Shown here piece after piece: positions 55,101 to 63,461 of a stretch of 64,000 nucleotides of DNA. Position numbers and translations under genes: made by a program. The notes beneath the pieces were generated by a model. That model was given only the letters and a program-made list of their open reading frames with translations, did no database searches and was not told the DNA's origin. The stretch is taken from the NCBI GenBank assembly GCA_002314875.1, contig DCHS01000005.1:32138-96137 (forward strand). The letters are read 5' to 3'. The DNA is from Prevotellaceae bacterium UBA1746 (GTDB lineage: Bacteria > Bacteroidota > Bacteroidia > Bacteroidales > Bacteroidaceae). How positions within the stretch are numbered: position 1 is the stretch's first letter; each line of letters begins with the position of its first letter.

Positions 55101-55664
55101 AGTGGCACCCTCTGGGCCACCTGCAACATCGGTGCAAAGAATCCCGAAGAAAGCGGTGAATACTTCGCCTGGGGCGAGATTGAACCCAAAGCATCATATA
55201 GTTGGTCTTCCTACAGTCTCTGCATGGGTACTTTTGCTCAAATGACGAAGTATTGCACAAGCAGCGCTTACGGTATTGTTGATAACCTGACCGAACTTGA
55301 ATCCACTGACGATGCTGCCACGGATAATTGGGGCAAAGACTGGCAGATGCCGAGCATAGAACAGATTGAAGAACTCCTCGACAGCGATAACACTACGATT
55401 TCCATGACCACCCAGAACGGTGTCTCTGGTATGAAGGTAGCGAGCAAGAAGGATTCCGCAAAGTCTATCTTCCTCCCTGCAGCAGGCTACCGTAACTACG
55501 GTTCGCTCTATAATGGCGAGGGCTCCTACTGGTCTCGTTCGCTCTATGCTTCAGGCTCCTCCTACGCATACTATCTGGGCTTCCATTCGGACAGTGTCGA
55601 TTGGAACAACGACGACCGCTGCAATGGTCGCAGTGTCCGCCCTGTACGTGTTTCTACCAAGTAG
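52131..55664 (+). CDS. Largest secreted FSM protein: four FSM and three Big2 domains
   Basis: A 1177-residue protein; ATG 52131 starts the family signal peptide (ending CCAFAQ), whereas an in-frame ATG at 52092 adds a charged, non-signal extension. After the dockerin-type loop (GDMNGDGKLTIDDV) four FSM modules alternate with three Big2 domains. FSM modules 2 and 3 and their following Big2 domains are nearly identical at DNA level (about 53250-54150 versus 54160-55060), indicating recent internal duplication. Variation is concentrated in the segment between YWSRS and GRSVRPVR. It is the last gene of the plus-strand run, ended by a perfect hairpin. Confidence 0.86.
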   Translation: MKKVLLLIVAMAISCCAFAQSTIIKGDMNGDGKLTIDDVTLLTDDILHNCVTKITTECGYESASYAGGYEFVDFGLPSGTLWATCNIGANSPVEYGDYFAWGETIPQANNVYTWASYKWMAEGKSDEEYITKYFADEELDEDDFEDIDFTSNIELEAEDDAATVNWGSDWQIPNAFQMDELLDGRFTTFEMTRVDGVYGLKITGKKPGYTEVSIFLPAAGERSVGSGFGSGNICYYWTRTLSPYDTGGAYAMLSQWSGTHSTINDSRYYGLSVRPVRITKTTPPVVPVTAITLNYTKGKLCVGDSEWLEAYIEPSYATDNTVIWSSSDESVVTVNQKGEITGVGLGTAIITATAKDGSGVTATCKVTVMIPYDPDDTREYVDLGLPSGTLWATCNIGAKNPEEYGDYFAWGEVDPQPDNAYSWASYEWMPNDQSSGEFINKYQADDNQTNACWYDNGTFVGDGMTELEENEDVATYKWDEDWQMPSKAQIEELCNSDYTTTTWTTVNGVNGRLITSNKDSSKSVFLPAAGYHSDGSLKNDGAFGTYWSRSLNSSNSYNSFILNFTSSSIGRSNNSRCSGRSVRPVRVARAVTAITLSQSSANLEAGETMTLTATVKPTEVIDSSVTWTSSNEGVATVSAEGVVTAVFPGTATITATAKGGNGVTASCTVTVTKTYHPSDTREYVDLGLPSGTLWATCNIGAATPEAYGDYFAWGEVDPQWDNAYSWASYKWMTEDKSSWEYINKYQYADGKTSGCWYNNGTFVGDGMTELESADDAATANWGSDWQMPTKAQIEELYNSKYTTTTWTTVNGVKGRLITSNKDTSKSIFLPAAGYCNSAGLKSDGSYGTYWSRSLFTTISYNANILNFTASSIGRSNNYRYCGRSVRPVRVDHAVTAIILSQSSATLKERETMTLTATVKPADAIDSSVTWSSNNESVATVNEDGVVKAIAEGTATITAIAKGVYGVTAVCTVTVTPRNTDPKEYVDLDLPSGTLWATCNIGAKNPEESGEYFAWGEIEPKASYSWSSYSLCMGTFAQMTKYCTSSAYGIVDNLTELESTDDAATDNWGKDWQMPSIEQIEELLDSDNTTISMTTQNGVSGMKVASKKDSAKSIFLPAAGYRNYGSLYNGEGSYWSRSLYASGSSYAYYLGFHSDSVDWNNDDRCNGRSVRPVRVSTK

Positions 55665-55687
55665 TTGACTCCCCCCTAATATCGAAG

Positions 55688-55724
55688 ATACCGGAGGTTC
55701 CATTAGTTCTGGAACCTCCGGTAT
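55688..55724. terminator. Perfect 15-bp hairpin ending the plus-strand surface locus
   Basis: ATACCGGAGGTTCCA (55688-55702) and TGGAACCTCCGGTAT (55710-55724) are perfectly complementary around a 7-base loop, followed by TTCATATT. It lies between convergent genes. Shorter CCGGAAAATCCGGA words follow it. Confidence 0.8.
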
Positions 55725-55775
55725 TTCATATTATGAGCCTTCTCCGGAAAATCCGGAAAATCCGGAACCTCCGGT

Positions 55776-57185
55776 CTATATCCCAACCTCAAAAGTTGTA
55801 ACGGACTTTGCGGGGGCGGAATAGGTGAAAGAAGATTTATGACGGCGCGGATCCTTGATGAGGGCATGCTCTTCGCTTTCCGATGTGCGCCATGCGGTGA
55901 GTTTGCGGAGACGACGACCTGGAATGGTAATCATTCGTGTTTCGGCTTCCTCGTCATTATTCAGAACTATGCAGACCAACTTATCACCAGCAGGCGACAA
56001 TGCTGCCAAAACATCGCCATCGTCGGTAGTGAGAATGCTGTAACCTTGAAGGATATGGTGCGTCACTTGCTGACGGATGTAGTAGTTGCGCAACTTATTG
56101 TAAGTCGCGTTTTTAAAGTCACTATGGAGGGTACACCACTGGTCACCATGTTCCTCGGTATATTGCCAGTCACACCATACCGTCGGATGCATCAGTCGCA
56201 GGTCATCGAAGAGACGGCGCGTCATCTTGAGATTGCCCGTTATTCCCTGACCACCGGAACCCGTCTCGCTTTGCCAGAAACGCTTGCCGGTGGTGAGAAC
56301 GAGGGAGTCCATCAACAGGCGCTGGCCGTCATCACCGCCGTAGGTATGGACATTCCACTGACCGATGAGGTCGAGTGCTTCCTTGTCGGCAATAAATGCA
56401 CGGATTTCCTCGATGGACTTTCCCAAATTCGTCTCATCGGAAACCGAAATCATCGTCGGCAGTCCTGACTCCTTGAGGATGGGGGCAAGGACCTTGACGA
56501 AAGCAATCTGCGAGGCGACGTCGAAATGGCAACCTTCCTGGCTTCCGTTCTGAGGCCAGTAGTTCGTATTGGGCTCATTGAAGGGTTCGAGGGTGGTAAA
56601 GACAATACCATACTTGTCCTTATAGAACTTGCAGACATCAACGAGATAGCGTGCAAAATCCTCGTAGCACTCCTTGCGGAGATTATCCTGATTGGCATCG
56701 GCATGGCCGCCACAGCAACCGCTGACGGTCATATAATACGGAGGCGTATTGCTGAAGGCCTCGAAGATAGCATCGGGACGTTTCTCGCGGATCTTAAGCA
56801 TAATCTTCCGCTGAGGCTCATCCTGCGTCCAGTCGTAGGGGGCGTCAGCGGAGAGTTTAAAGCCCGGCATCTCGGCACGGAGACCTTTGCCCTTCCCCAT
56901 GTGGTGGAGTTCGCAGTTGCGGTTTTCGGGGTCGTCGCCGCCACCGATATTATAGCGGAAGACATTATAGTTCAAACCGTCAGGCGAAACGAGCCAGTCG
57001 AGCATCTCGTCTATACGTTCGTCGCTCCACTGTCCGCACATATTGGCCCACCAGCAAAGGCTGACGCCCCACCCTTCGAGTTGCTGCTGGCGGCTGTCAG
57101 GATCAACAACGACCTCGCGCTGCGCCCAGGAATTCAAGACACAGAATACACTAAGGACCAAGAACAGCTTTCTCATAATCTTCAT
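55776..57185 (-). CDS. Exported glycoside hydrolase family 30 enzyme
   Basis: A 469-residue enzyme with a signal peptide (ending NSWAQ). The GH30 fold is shown by the opening LEGWGVSLCWWANMCG, the acid/base glutamate in LEPFNEPN (E204) and the nucleophile in FWQSETGSGGQG (E307), followed by a beta-sandwich C-terminal domain. The opening GWGVSLCWWA is typical of the endo-beta-1,6-galactanase-like branch; beta-glucosylceramidase or xylanase activity is less likely. Its 28-base gap to the upstream dockerin gene indicates one operon. Confidence 0.85.
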   Translation of the reverse strand: MKIMRKLFLVLSVFCVLNSWAQREVVVDPDSRQQQLEGWGVSLCWWANMCGQWSDERIDEMLDWLVSPDGLNYNVFRYNIGGGDDPENRNCELHHMGKGKGLRAEMPGFKLSADAPYDWTQDEPQRKIMLKIREKRPDAIFEAFSNTPPYYMTVSGCCGGHADANQDNLRKECYEDFARYLVDVCKFYKDKYGIVFTTLEPFNEPNTNYWPQNGSQEGCHFDVASQIAFVKVLAPILKESGLPTMISVSDETNLGKSIEEIRAFIADKEALDLIGQWNVHTYGGDDGQRLLMDSLVLTTGKRFWQSETGSGGQGITGNLKMTRRLFDDLRLMHPTVWCDWQYTEEHGDQWCTLHSDFKNATYNKLRNYYIRQQVTHHILQGYSILTTDDGDVLAALSPAGDKLVCIVLNNDEEAETRMITIPGRRLRKLTAWRTSESEEHALIKDPRRHKSSFTYSAPAKSVTTFEVGI

Positions 57186-57213
57186 CGATTATTATTGCCA
57201 CTGCGCACGCAGT

Positions 57214-60200
57214 TTATTCTCCTTCAACGGGCTGAAGGTTGAGAATTTTGGCGTGGAGAGCTTCGAGGTCATCGAGATTGATGACACCTTCGCCATCGAG
57301 GTCGGCAGCGGGAAGGTCTTCTACAGACGTACCTGCGTTGAGCGCCTTGATGAGGAGAGTGATGTCAGCGATGGTGATGCTGCCGTCTTCGTTGATGTCA
57401 CCTACGAGGATGCTTCCCGGGAGTGTGATGACAGAGATGCCATCAATTGCTCCTGCCAGGTATGCGCTGTAAGGAGATACGGTAGTCGCTGCTGTCGTCT
57501 TCACGAACTTGTTGCCGTTGAATAGATAACCAGCGCCTGCAGCAACTTCTGCTGTGCAGTAAGTACCAGTGTAGGTGATGCCGTCAGCAGAAAGACCAGG
57601 TACGACATCAACCCTTCCTGCGAGGGAAGACTTGATACTAAGGTCGTATGTACCTTCTCCATTCAATGCAGCATCTTTCATGCGAATCAGTGCGGGTGTA
57701 CTTGCCTTGAGCGTACCTGTTACCTTGGTAAGCGTAAGTTCATTTCCATTCAACTGGCTGAGCGTGTACAATTCGTAAGGCTGGTCGGCATTAACAGCAA
57801 CAGCGAAGGGTACTGCGATGGTTCCCCACTTGTGCTGGATGCTGTTGCGGGTATAGGTCACATCGAAGCAATTAATCTTATCGTTCTTGGTATCAATGCT
57901 GTAGGTATCGTTCAGATTCGTGTTGAAGAGGGTAAGCTCGCCATTGTTGACAATGCTTGGAACAGCAGACGGGGTGTTGATCTTTACATTGTTAAGGGAT
58001 AAAACACCGTTGTTGTTGAAAATAGAATTGTCTTTTGCAGCGGTGAGTGTGTAGTTACCTATGACAAAGACTGATACTTCTTCGCCAATGTTGATAGGAC
58101 CTCCGATGGTGATATCCTGCAATAATGTAAGGCTGGAGTTTTCGTTGAGGGTCATCGGGCTCTCGAAATCGTGGGCAGAGAGATAGGTGATGCCATCAAT
58201 GGTTCTCTTGGTAGCGACTGCGGTAAGCGCTTCAGATACCTGGCTCTCTTCCTTATGGCATACGCTACAAGTACGGGTATTGTTCGTTACGAACGTGTTG
58301 TCGCTTTCGTTGTAGGTCTGGCTGACAACACTCCATTCACTCCAATTGTGCTTGCACTCGATGACGATGCAGCTATATGTATCGCCAACGGATGAGGGAT
58401 CCTCGCAAGTCACGCCATCGACCTTTGCACTGGCATAATCCGTAAGGAACTTTATTAGAGTTGCACCGCTATAATGGCTGAAGAAACCGTTCTCAAGGGT
58501 ACCGCCATAAAGATGGACGGTAGAATTATTCAGAACCTCGAGGGAATGCTGACGATCATCGTCTGTACGCGCTGTCTCTGTGCGGATAGTACCACCATAC
58601 ATATTGAACACACTGTACTTAACGATACCTAGAGCTCCGTAATCTTGAGGAGAAGATGAGTTTTTGTTTGTTGAAGTCTGAAGACCAACAAGTGTACCGC
58701 CATACATATTGAATGTGCCATCATCGCAATAAACAGGCTGACTGGCAGTAATGGTACCGCTGTAGAGATTGAGGGTACCTTCGTTGTATATTGCCCAGTG
58801 ATAATCGTTGCTGACGTTGACGCCCTTGATGTTGAGGGTGGCACCATCATTTACGCCGAGGGAGTTATAGTCCCAATCGTCAATTTCGTAACCAGTCGTA
58901 TGTACTCTGAGCGTGAGTTCGCCATCTTCTACAGTTTCGGCGTGAGTGATGGTAAGTTCATGACCTTTTTTTAATTCTCCTGTACTGCCATCGATAGTCA
59001 TGTTTGCAAGCATTACCAAAGTAGCAGGAGTGCTTGAACGATTAACCTTTTCAAACTCGCTTTTACCAAAACCGGAGATTTTTTCAGTGGTAAGACCTTT
59101 CTCATCTGAGCTGTAGGTCAGCAAGGCGAAGTAACCATCAAAATCTTCGATATAGCCACACCACTTGCAACGGATAGCGGAGATATCACCTTCATAACCC
59201 TGACGCACAAATTCATGATCGTCGCAGGCCTGGATGTAAAGGTGATAAGGAAGATGTCCGCTGTACTGGTCATCGAGGTGTACCAGATTTCCCTGGTTTT
59301 TAGTATATACGGCCTGTCCTACAAGTTTTTCTTCGCCGTAGGGCATGATATCACGAAGTTTGTGACTACCAATGTTGGCACTTGTCAATTCACACTCTTC
59401 CAACAGAGCCAAACCGCCGTCGTCGATGCGCAGAGCTGCGTCATTGTTGGCGCAGGAAAGGATACCGTTGGTGTATTGCAGTTCACCGGTTGAACCGATA
59501 AGGAGCGCTGCACCCTGGCTGTTCGTATTGCTGACAGAGACATTTCCAAAGACAGCCTTGGCATTGTTGACGCTGATGAGCGGTGCGCTGACGTTACCGG
59601 TGATGGTCACCTTCGCATCTTCGTTTAAGGGCTTGAAAGTGATGAGGCCAGTGCTCGGAGTGTTGTAGTTCAGACTTGCACCGTCGGCTACTGTACAATC
59701 GCCATACAAAGTAATAATAGTAGAGATATCAACTCTGCTGGTAGTTCTCACGTTGCGTTCTACAGCATCAAAGAGCTTGTCAATCTGAGTGTAATAAAAT
59801 TCGCCTGCAGCAATGTTCATTTTGCTGACAATGGTTTCGCCACAGGTTGCACAGGTGGTACCTTCTGCAGTTGCAGGTGCATGGTTGATATGGAAATGCA
59901 TTGTTGTACCGCAACGGCAGCACTTATAGTCGCCGTCGGCAAACGCATCAAGGGGCATCTCATGGGGACAAGGTGCAAGGGTGAGCCAGCGTTCTGTGAT
60001 GCTTTGGCTGAGCATTTCCTCACGGGTGAGGACTTCACCTGTCTCGTAGTCTGCCAGGGTGTAGTCATCTGGCATGATAGTGCCGAGTGTTGCGGCATCA
60101 GTGGTGATACCGTAGAAACGGGGTTTTCCGTTTGCAGGGTCATAAGAGATGCTTGCGCCATGGTTGACTGTCAATCCAATGAAACCTTCGCAAGGAAGAT

Positions 60201-61278
60201 CGTCATAGTAGCCGACTTCAGTAGCGCCGAGGGCGATTTCTCCGCCATCTACTACAAGGGCACGGGTGGTTACTGTGCTTATGCTTCCTGAATTGAGAAT
60301 GAGTTTGCCACCTTCCTGGTGCATTGTTGCTCCTTGACCATAGTTAATTATTTCCATACCGGCCATCTTTACTGTTCCTTTCTGAACATTGATGAGTGGA
60401 GTTGAAAGAGTACCTATAATCGGTTGGGTACTAGATGTACCGGTCAGCGCCAATATCTTGGTAGTCTCGTTGTTGTAGTTCCAGGTATTTACGAGGGTGG
60501 CATTAATGATGCCTTTTGTTGTTGTTCTACCAGCTGAGAGGTTAACCGTTTCGGTTGATGAGTTGTTGATGTTAGCATTGAGATTTTCCCAACTCGTCTG
60601 TGCATTTCCATCGAGGAAGAGGCCGCTCTTTAGGGTCTTGAAACCTAAATAAATATAGTTATTATGTATGGTCGTTCCTAAATTAGCATCTACTAAATTA
60701 TAGACGTTTGTGCCGTCCCATCCTCCTACTTCTTCCCATTCACCCATCGAGGTGAGTTCAGTTTCAGGACAGACTGCCGTAAGTTCGGTTACACCTTCGA
60801 CGGGATAATTGGGGTCATCCTCTGTTGAGTAGTATATATACATGCAAGGTCCGCCTGCTCCTTGGTTGAGGTCAGAACCGAAATCATTGATATTAATACA
60901 ATAAGGGCCCTTATACTTACGGCCATTAAAAACATGTACATTAGGGTTATCATGTTTACCATCCCCCAAATAGGGCCAAAATTCATCTCCAATAAAAATT
61001 TTTATATCTTTGATGGATTTGGAAGGATCAGTTGTATATTTGTATCCTACTCCAACAAAGAATCCTCCGGCACCGCGGTTCATATCCATGTCTAAAACCG
61101 TACAACCCTTTTTTTCGAGAGTTTGTTTTATATTATCAAAAGTGACAGTTTGTATCATAGTTCTATCTGCTTCCATTGTTATATCGCAGAGATACTTTTG
61201 CTGTGCATGTACAACATTGCACATACTTCCTGCCAACATAAAGAGCAGGAACATCAGTAGTTTGATTTTTGTTTTCAT
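57214..61278 (-). CDS. Secreted beta-helix surface protein with duplicated GAGG module and C-terminal dockerin
   Basis: A 1354-residue protein with a signal peptide (about 1-25, ending VVHAQ). Residues 28-165 hold two copies of a module with the motif D[ML]NxGAGG (MDMNRGAGG, SDLNQGAGG) followed by Y[KYS] and a T-x-DP turn; this resembles MABP-type modules of eukaryotic and some bacterial proteins. Most of the rest is imperfect beta-helix (NMYGGT, NLYSGT, HLYGGT turns) interrupted by three CxxC zinc-knuckle-like inserts (CCRC/CATC, CKWC, CSVC). The end carries both dockerin calcium loops (GDINEDGSITIADITLL and ADLDGEGVINLDDL). Attachment or matrix role inferred; 63 bases from the C13 protease gene. 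Confidence 0.75.
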   Translation of the reverse strand: MKTKIKLLMFLLFMLAGSMCNVVHAQQKYLCDITMEADRTMIQTVTFDNIKQTLEKKGCTVLDMDMNRGAGGFFVGVGYKYTTDPSKSIKDIKIFIGDEFWPYLGDGKHDNPNVHVFNGRKYKGPYCININDFGSDLNQGAGGPCMYIYYSTEDDPNYPVEGVTELTAVCPETELTSMGEWEEVGGWDGTNVYNLVDANLGTTIHNNYIYLGFKTLKSGLFLDGNAQTSWENLNANINNSSTETVNLSAGRTTTKGIINATLVNTWNYNNETTKILALTGTSSTQPIIGTLSTPLINVQKGTVKMAGMEIINYGQGATMHQEGGKLILNSGSISTVTTRALVVDGGEIALGATEVGYYDDLPCEGFIGLTVNHGASISYDPANGKPRFYGITTDAATLGTIMPDDYTLADYETGEVLTREEMLSQSITERWLTLAPCPHEMPLDAFADGDYKCCRCGTTMHFHINHAPATAEGTTCATCGETIVSKMNIAAGEFYYTQIDKLFDAVERNVRTTSRVDISTIITLYGDCTVADGASLNYNTPSTGLITFKPLNEDAKVTITGNVSAPLISVNNAKAVFGNVSVSNTNSQGAALLIGSTGELQYTNGILSCANNDAALRIDDGGLALLEECELTSANIGSHKLRDIMPYGEEKLVGQAVYTKNQGNLVHLDDQYSGHLPYHLYIQACDDHEFVRQGYEGDISAIRCKWCGYIEDFDGYFALLTYSSDEKGLTTEKISGFGKSEFEKVNRSSTPATLVMLANMTIDGSTGELKKGHELTITHAETVEDGELTLRVHTTGYEIDDWDYNSLGVNDGATLNIKGVNVSNDYHWAIYNEGTLNLYSGTITASQPVYCDDGTFNMYGGTLVGLQTSTNKNSSSPQDYGALGIVKYSVFNMYGGTIRTETARTDDDRQHSLEVLNNSTVHLYGGTLENGFFSHYSGATLIKFLTDYASAKVDGVTCEDPSSVGDTYSCIVIECKHNWSEWSVVSQTYNESDNTFVTNNTRTCSVCHKEESQVSEALTAVATKRTIDGITYLSAHDFESPMTLNENSSLTLLQDITIGGPINIGEEVSVFVIGNYTLTAAKDNSIFNNNGVLSLNNVKINTPSAVPSIVNNGELTLFNTNLNDTYSIDTKNDKINCFDVTYTRNSIQHKWGTIAVPFAVAVNADQPYELYTLSQLNGNELTLTKVTGTLKASTPALIRMKDAALNGEGTYDLSIKSSLAGRVDVVPGLSADGITYTGTYCTAEVAAGAGYLFNGNKFVKTTAATTVSPYSAYLAGAIDGISVITLPGSILVGDINEDGSITIADITLLIKALNAGTSVEDLPAADLDGEGVINLDDLEALHAKILNLQPVEGE

Positions 61279-61341
61279 ATAAATAATTTTTGAAATTAGT
61301 ATACGAGTTTTATAGGTGATGTTTTGTTGCCGTGTATTTCA

Positions 61342-63417
61342 TTAGGGGATATACTCCTTGAAATCGGCAGTGGTGATGTCGTCGTAATTGGCGGAGTTAT
61401 AGAGCGACGGATGCGAACCGATGGTGTGAACGCAGAGGTAATAGTACATCTCGCGGATAGTGAGAGGGTTGACCTTCTGCGTCTCAATGAAATAGATGGT
61501 GAATCGGTTAGACATCCAGATATTCATGTCAGTGTTGAATTCGGCAGCCTTGGAGGTCTCGTTGGCATTGGCAGCAGTAAGAGCGAGCACACCGGGGTAT
61601 CCTACGATGGCCTCTCCGATGACACCGCTGTAGCAGGCCTCGACGAGCCACATCATCTTTCGATAGCGACCTTGCATCTTGTCCATCAGTTCCTTCACCA
61701 TGTTCGGGGTGCACTTCTGTTGGTTATATTCCAGTCCTCGTGTTGAACCGTGGCCCGACCAGAAGATGAGCACGTTGTCATCCTTGTCGCAGGGCAATTC
61801 TGCAATTTTGTCGAGCAACTGCTGTGCGTTGATGTCCGAAAGACGGTAGTCTATCTGGGCATCATGATAGACATCCTCGCCGTCGGGGGTAATGCTGATG
61901 ATGCCGGGACGGGTATTCTGAGGATCGTTGGCAATATCGTCGGCCATGACCAGAAGAATATGGTCATCGTCGTAGCCCGATGCGCGCAAATACTGATATA
62001 TGTTGAGCGCATCGGCCTGATGACGGTAGTTCTCGAATCCCGTTGATCCTGCCACAACCACGGCCCAGCGGTCATGCAGGTCGGGATAGTTGAAGGTCTT
62101 CGTCGTTGTCTCGATATCCTCGATGTGGGTCACCTGCCAGTTCCAATCGCTGATAGTAGCATCTGTTTGTCCTCCTCCCCTTGCACTGTAGTAGGCTATG
62201 GGATAGAAATTTCCCGCCAGACAATAGCAGAGCATGAAGTGCGAGTTGGTGACGCAAGTGTGGTTGTCGACATCCATCCATAGGTTGCTGCTGGCCCCCA
62301 TGACATGATGCTGCAGACCGCCTGTCTCTATCTCATGGAACACCGTGCTCATGGCTTCGCTGGTCCATGCGTAGAGTTCTGTTCCCTCGTTGGCAGTGAT
62401 TTCCTTGAGGGAATCCTTTAGATTGGTGGCATCCTGAGCCAGTCCCATGGCCAGCAGCATCAAGGCATCATAGAGTTGTGCCTCGAAGGTAAAGGGCGTA
62501 GTGCCGGTGTGTGCATAGTAGGCCGTGAAGAAGCCCGACTGCGGATCGACGAAGGGATAAACGGATCTGAAGCTGAAACTCAGGTTCATATCTTGCAGCG
62601 GCATTTGTACTACATTGCTGCTGAAGTAGATATAGGGTTGTTCTTCACTGGGTATGTCCTTCATCAGTCGGTCTGCCTCTGAGAGCATGATACGTGCCTC
62701 ATCATCATCGGCAGGCACGCAGATGATGGCCTCTTTCTGGTCCTTGTCGGCGTGTATGGCCTCTTGCATGAGAGCCGGTATCTCAGAGGTTTTGCTATAC
62801 AGATGATTACCCCGGATAGTAAGTCCCAATTCCGTAACCTGGAACGGGAACCAGTCCTTAAAAGTCTGTGTGTTGACGTTGTCGTCTTTGCAGATGAGGG
62901 TAAACTGGCGTCGTCCGGTTTGTGCTGCACTGCTGATCATCACCTCGCACTGCGAGATGTCGGTCTGCGTCATGGCCCAGAAGAAATCGTTCTTCTCCAC
63001 GTACTTGCGCACAACATCCGTCGAACCTGCAGAAATGGCCATCAGGGGTTTGCCGCTGAAGCGCAGTGCACCCGCCATCACGTTGAGATTCTCCTGATTG
63101 ACAGGCCCTACGACTGCCACCACATCCTCGCGTTCGGCCAGTTCGCTTCCCAAGGCAGAAATGTCCTCGCTATCCTCGTCGTGCATCTCCACGTTGAGGT
63201 GAACACGATGGTTGCAATTCTTCTGCGCCTTGTCGATATTGCTTACGGCCCAGTCTATGGTGTTGCGCCACTGTTCGGACGTCTCGCCGCTCAGGGGCAC
63301 CACCACAGCCACAGTAAATTCCTCCATCTCCCCCTGAGATGCAGCATTATCGTCGCTGCAAGCCACAATGGCCAGCAGTGAGATGAAGGCGAGGAAGATA
63401 GAGATTATTTTGTTCAT
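61342..63417 (-). CDS. Lipoprotein fusing a type 1 periplasmic-binding domain to a legumain-like C13 peptidase
   Basis: A 691-residue lipoprotein (lipobox AIVAC, C20). Residues about 33-380 look like a branched-chain amino-acid type (Peripla_BP_6) ligand-binding domain (TVAVVVPLSGETSEQWRN, VVAVVGPVNQENL, KPLMAISAGSTD). Residues about 450-690 match peptidase family C13 (legumain / GPI8): WAVVVAGSTGFENYRHQADA, MADDIANDPQNTRPG, the catalytic histidine in WSGHG (H556) and cysteine in LVEACYSG (C595). Legumains cut after asparagine or ligate peptides. The fusion suggests ligand-controlled proteolysis or transpeptidation at the envelope, an inference. It is preceded 44 bases upstream by the alpha/beta hydrolase gene. 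Confidence 0.83.
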   Translation of the reverse strand: MNKIISIFLAFISLLAIVACSDDNAASQGEMEEFTVAVVVPLSGETSEQWRNTIDWAVSNIDKAQKNCNHRVHLNVEMHDEDSEDISALGSELAEREDVVAVVGPVNQENLNVMAGALRFSGKPLMAISAGSTDVVRKYVEKNDFFWAMTQTDISQCEVMISSAAQTGRRQFTLICKDDNVNTQTFKDWFPFQVTELGLTIRGNHLYSKTSEIPALMQEAIHADKDQKEAIICVPADDDEARIMLSEADRLMKDIPSEEQPYIYFSSNVVQMPLQDMNLSFSFRSVYPFVDPQSGFFTAYYAHTGTTPFTFEAQLYDALMLLAMGLAQDATNLKDSLKEITANEGTELYAWTSEAMSTVFHEIETGGLQHHVMGASSNLWMDVDNHTCVTNSHFMLCYCLAGNFYPIAYYSARGGGQTDATISDWNWQVTHIEDIETTTKTFNYPDLHDRWAVVVAGSTGFENYRHQADALNIYQYLRASGYDDDHILLVMADDIANDPQNTRPGIISITPDGEDVYHDAQIDYRLSDINAQQLLDKIAELPCDKDDNVLIFWSGHGSTRGLEYNQQKCTPNMVKELMDKMQGRYRKMMWLVEACYSGVIGEAIVGYPGVLALTAANANETSKAAEFNTDMNIWMSNRFTIYFIETQKVNPLTIREMYYYLCVHTIGSHPSLYNSANYDDITTADFKEYIP

Positions 63418-63461
63418 TTATTATGTTATTTTTGCACTTAGCACAAATTTGTTTGTTTTTC

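Noticed and set aside
20691..55664. Diversity-generating retroelement
   Set aside because: The FSM tips look like such targets, but no reverse transcriptase, accessory gene or template repeat was found in the window, so only the target-like pattern is reported.
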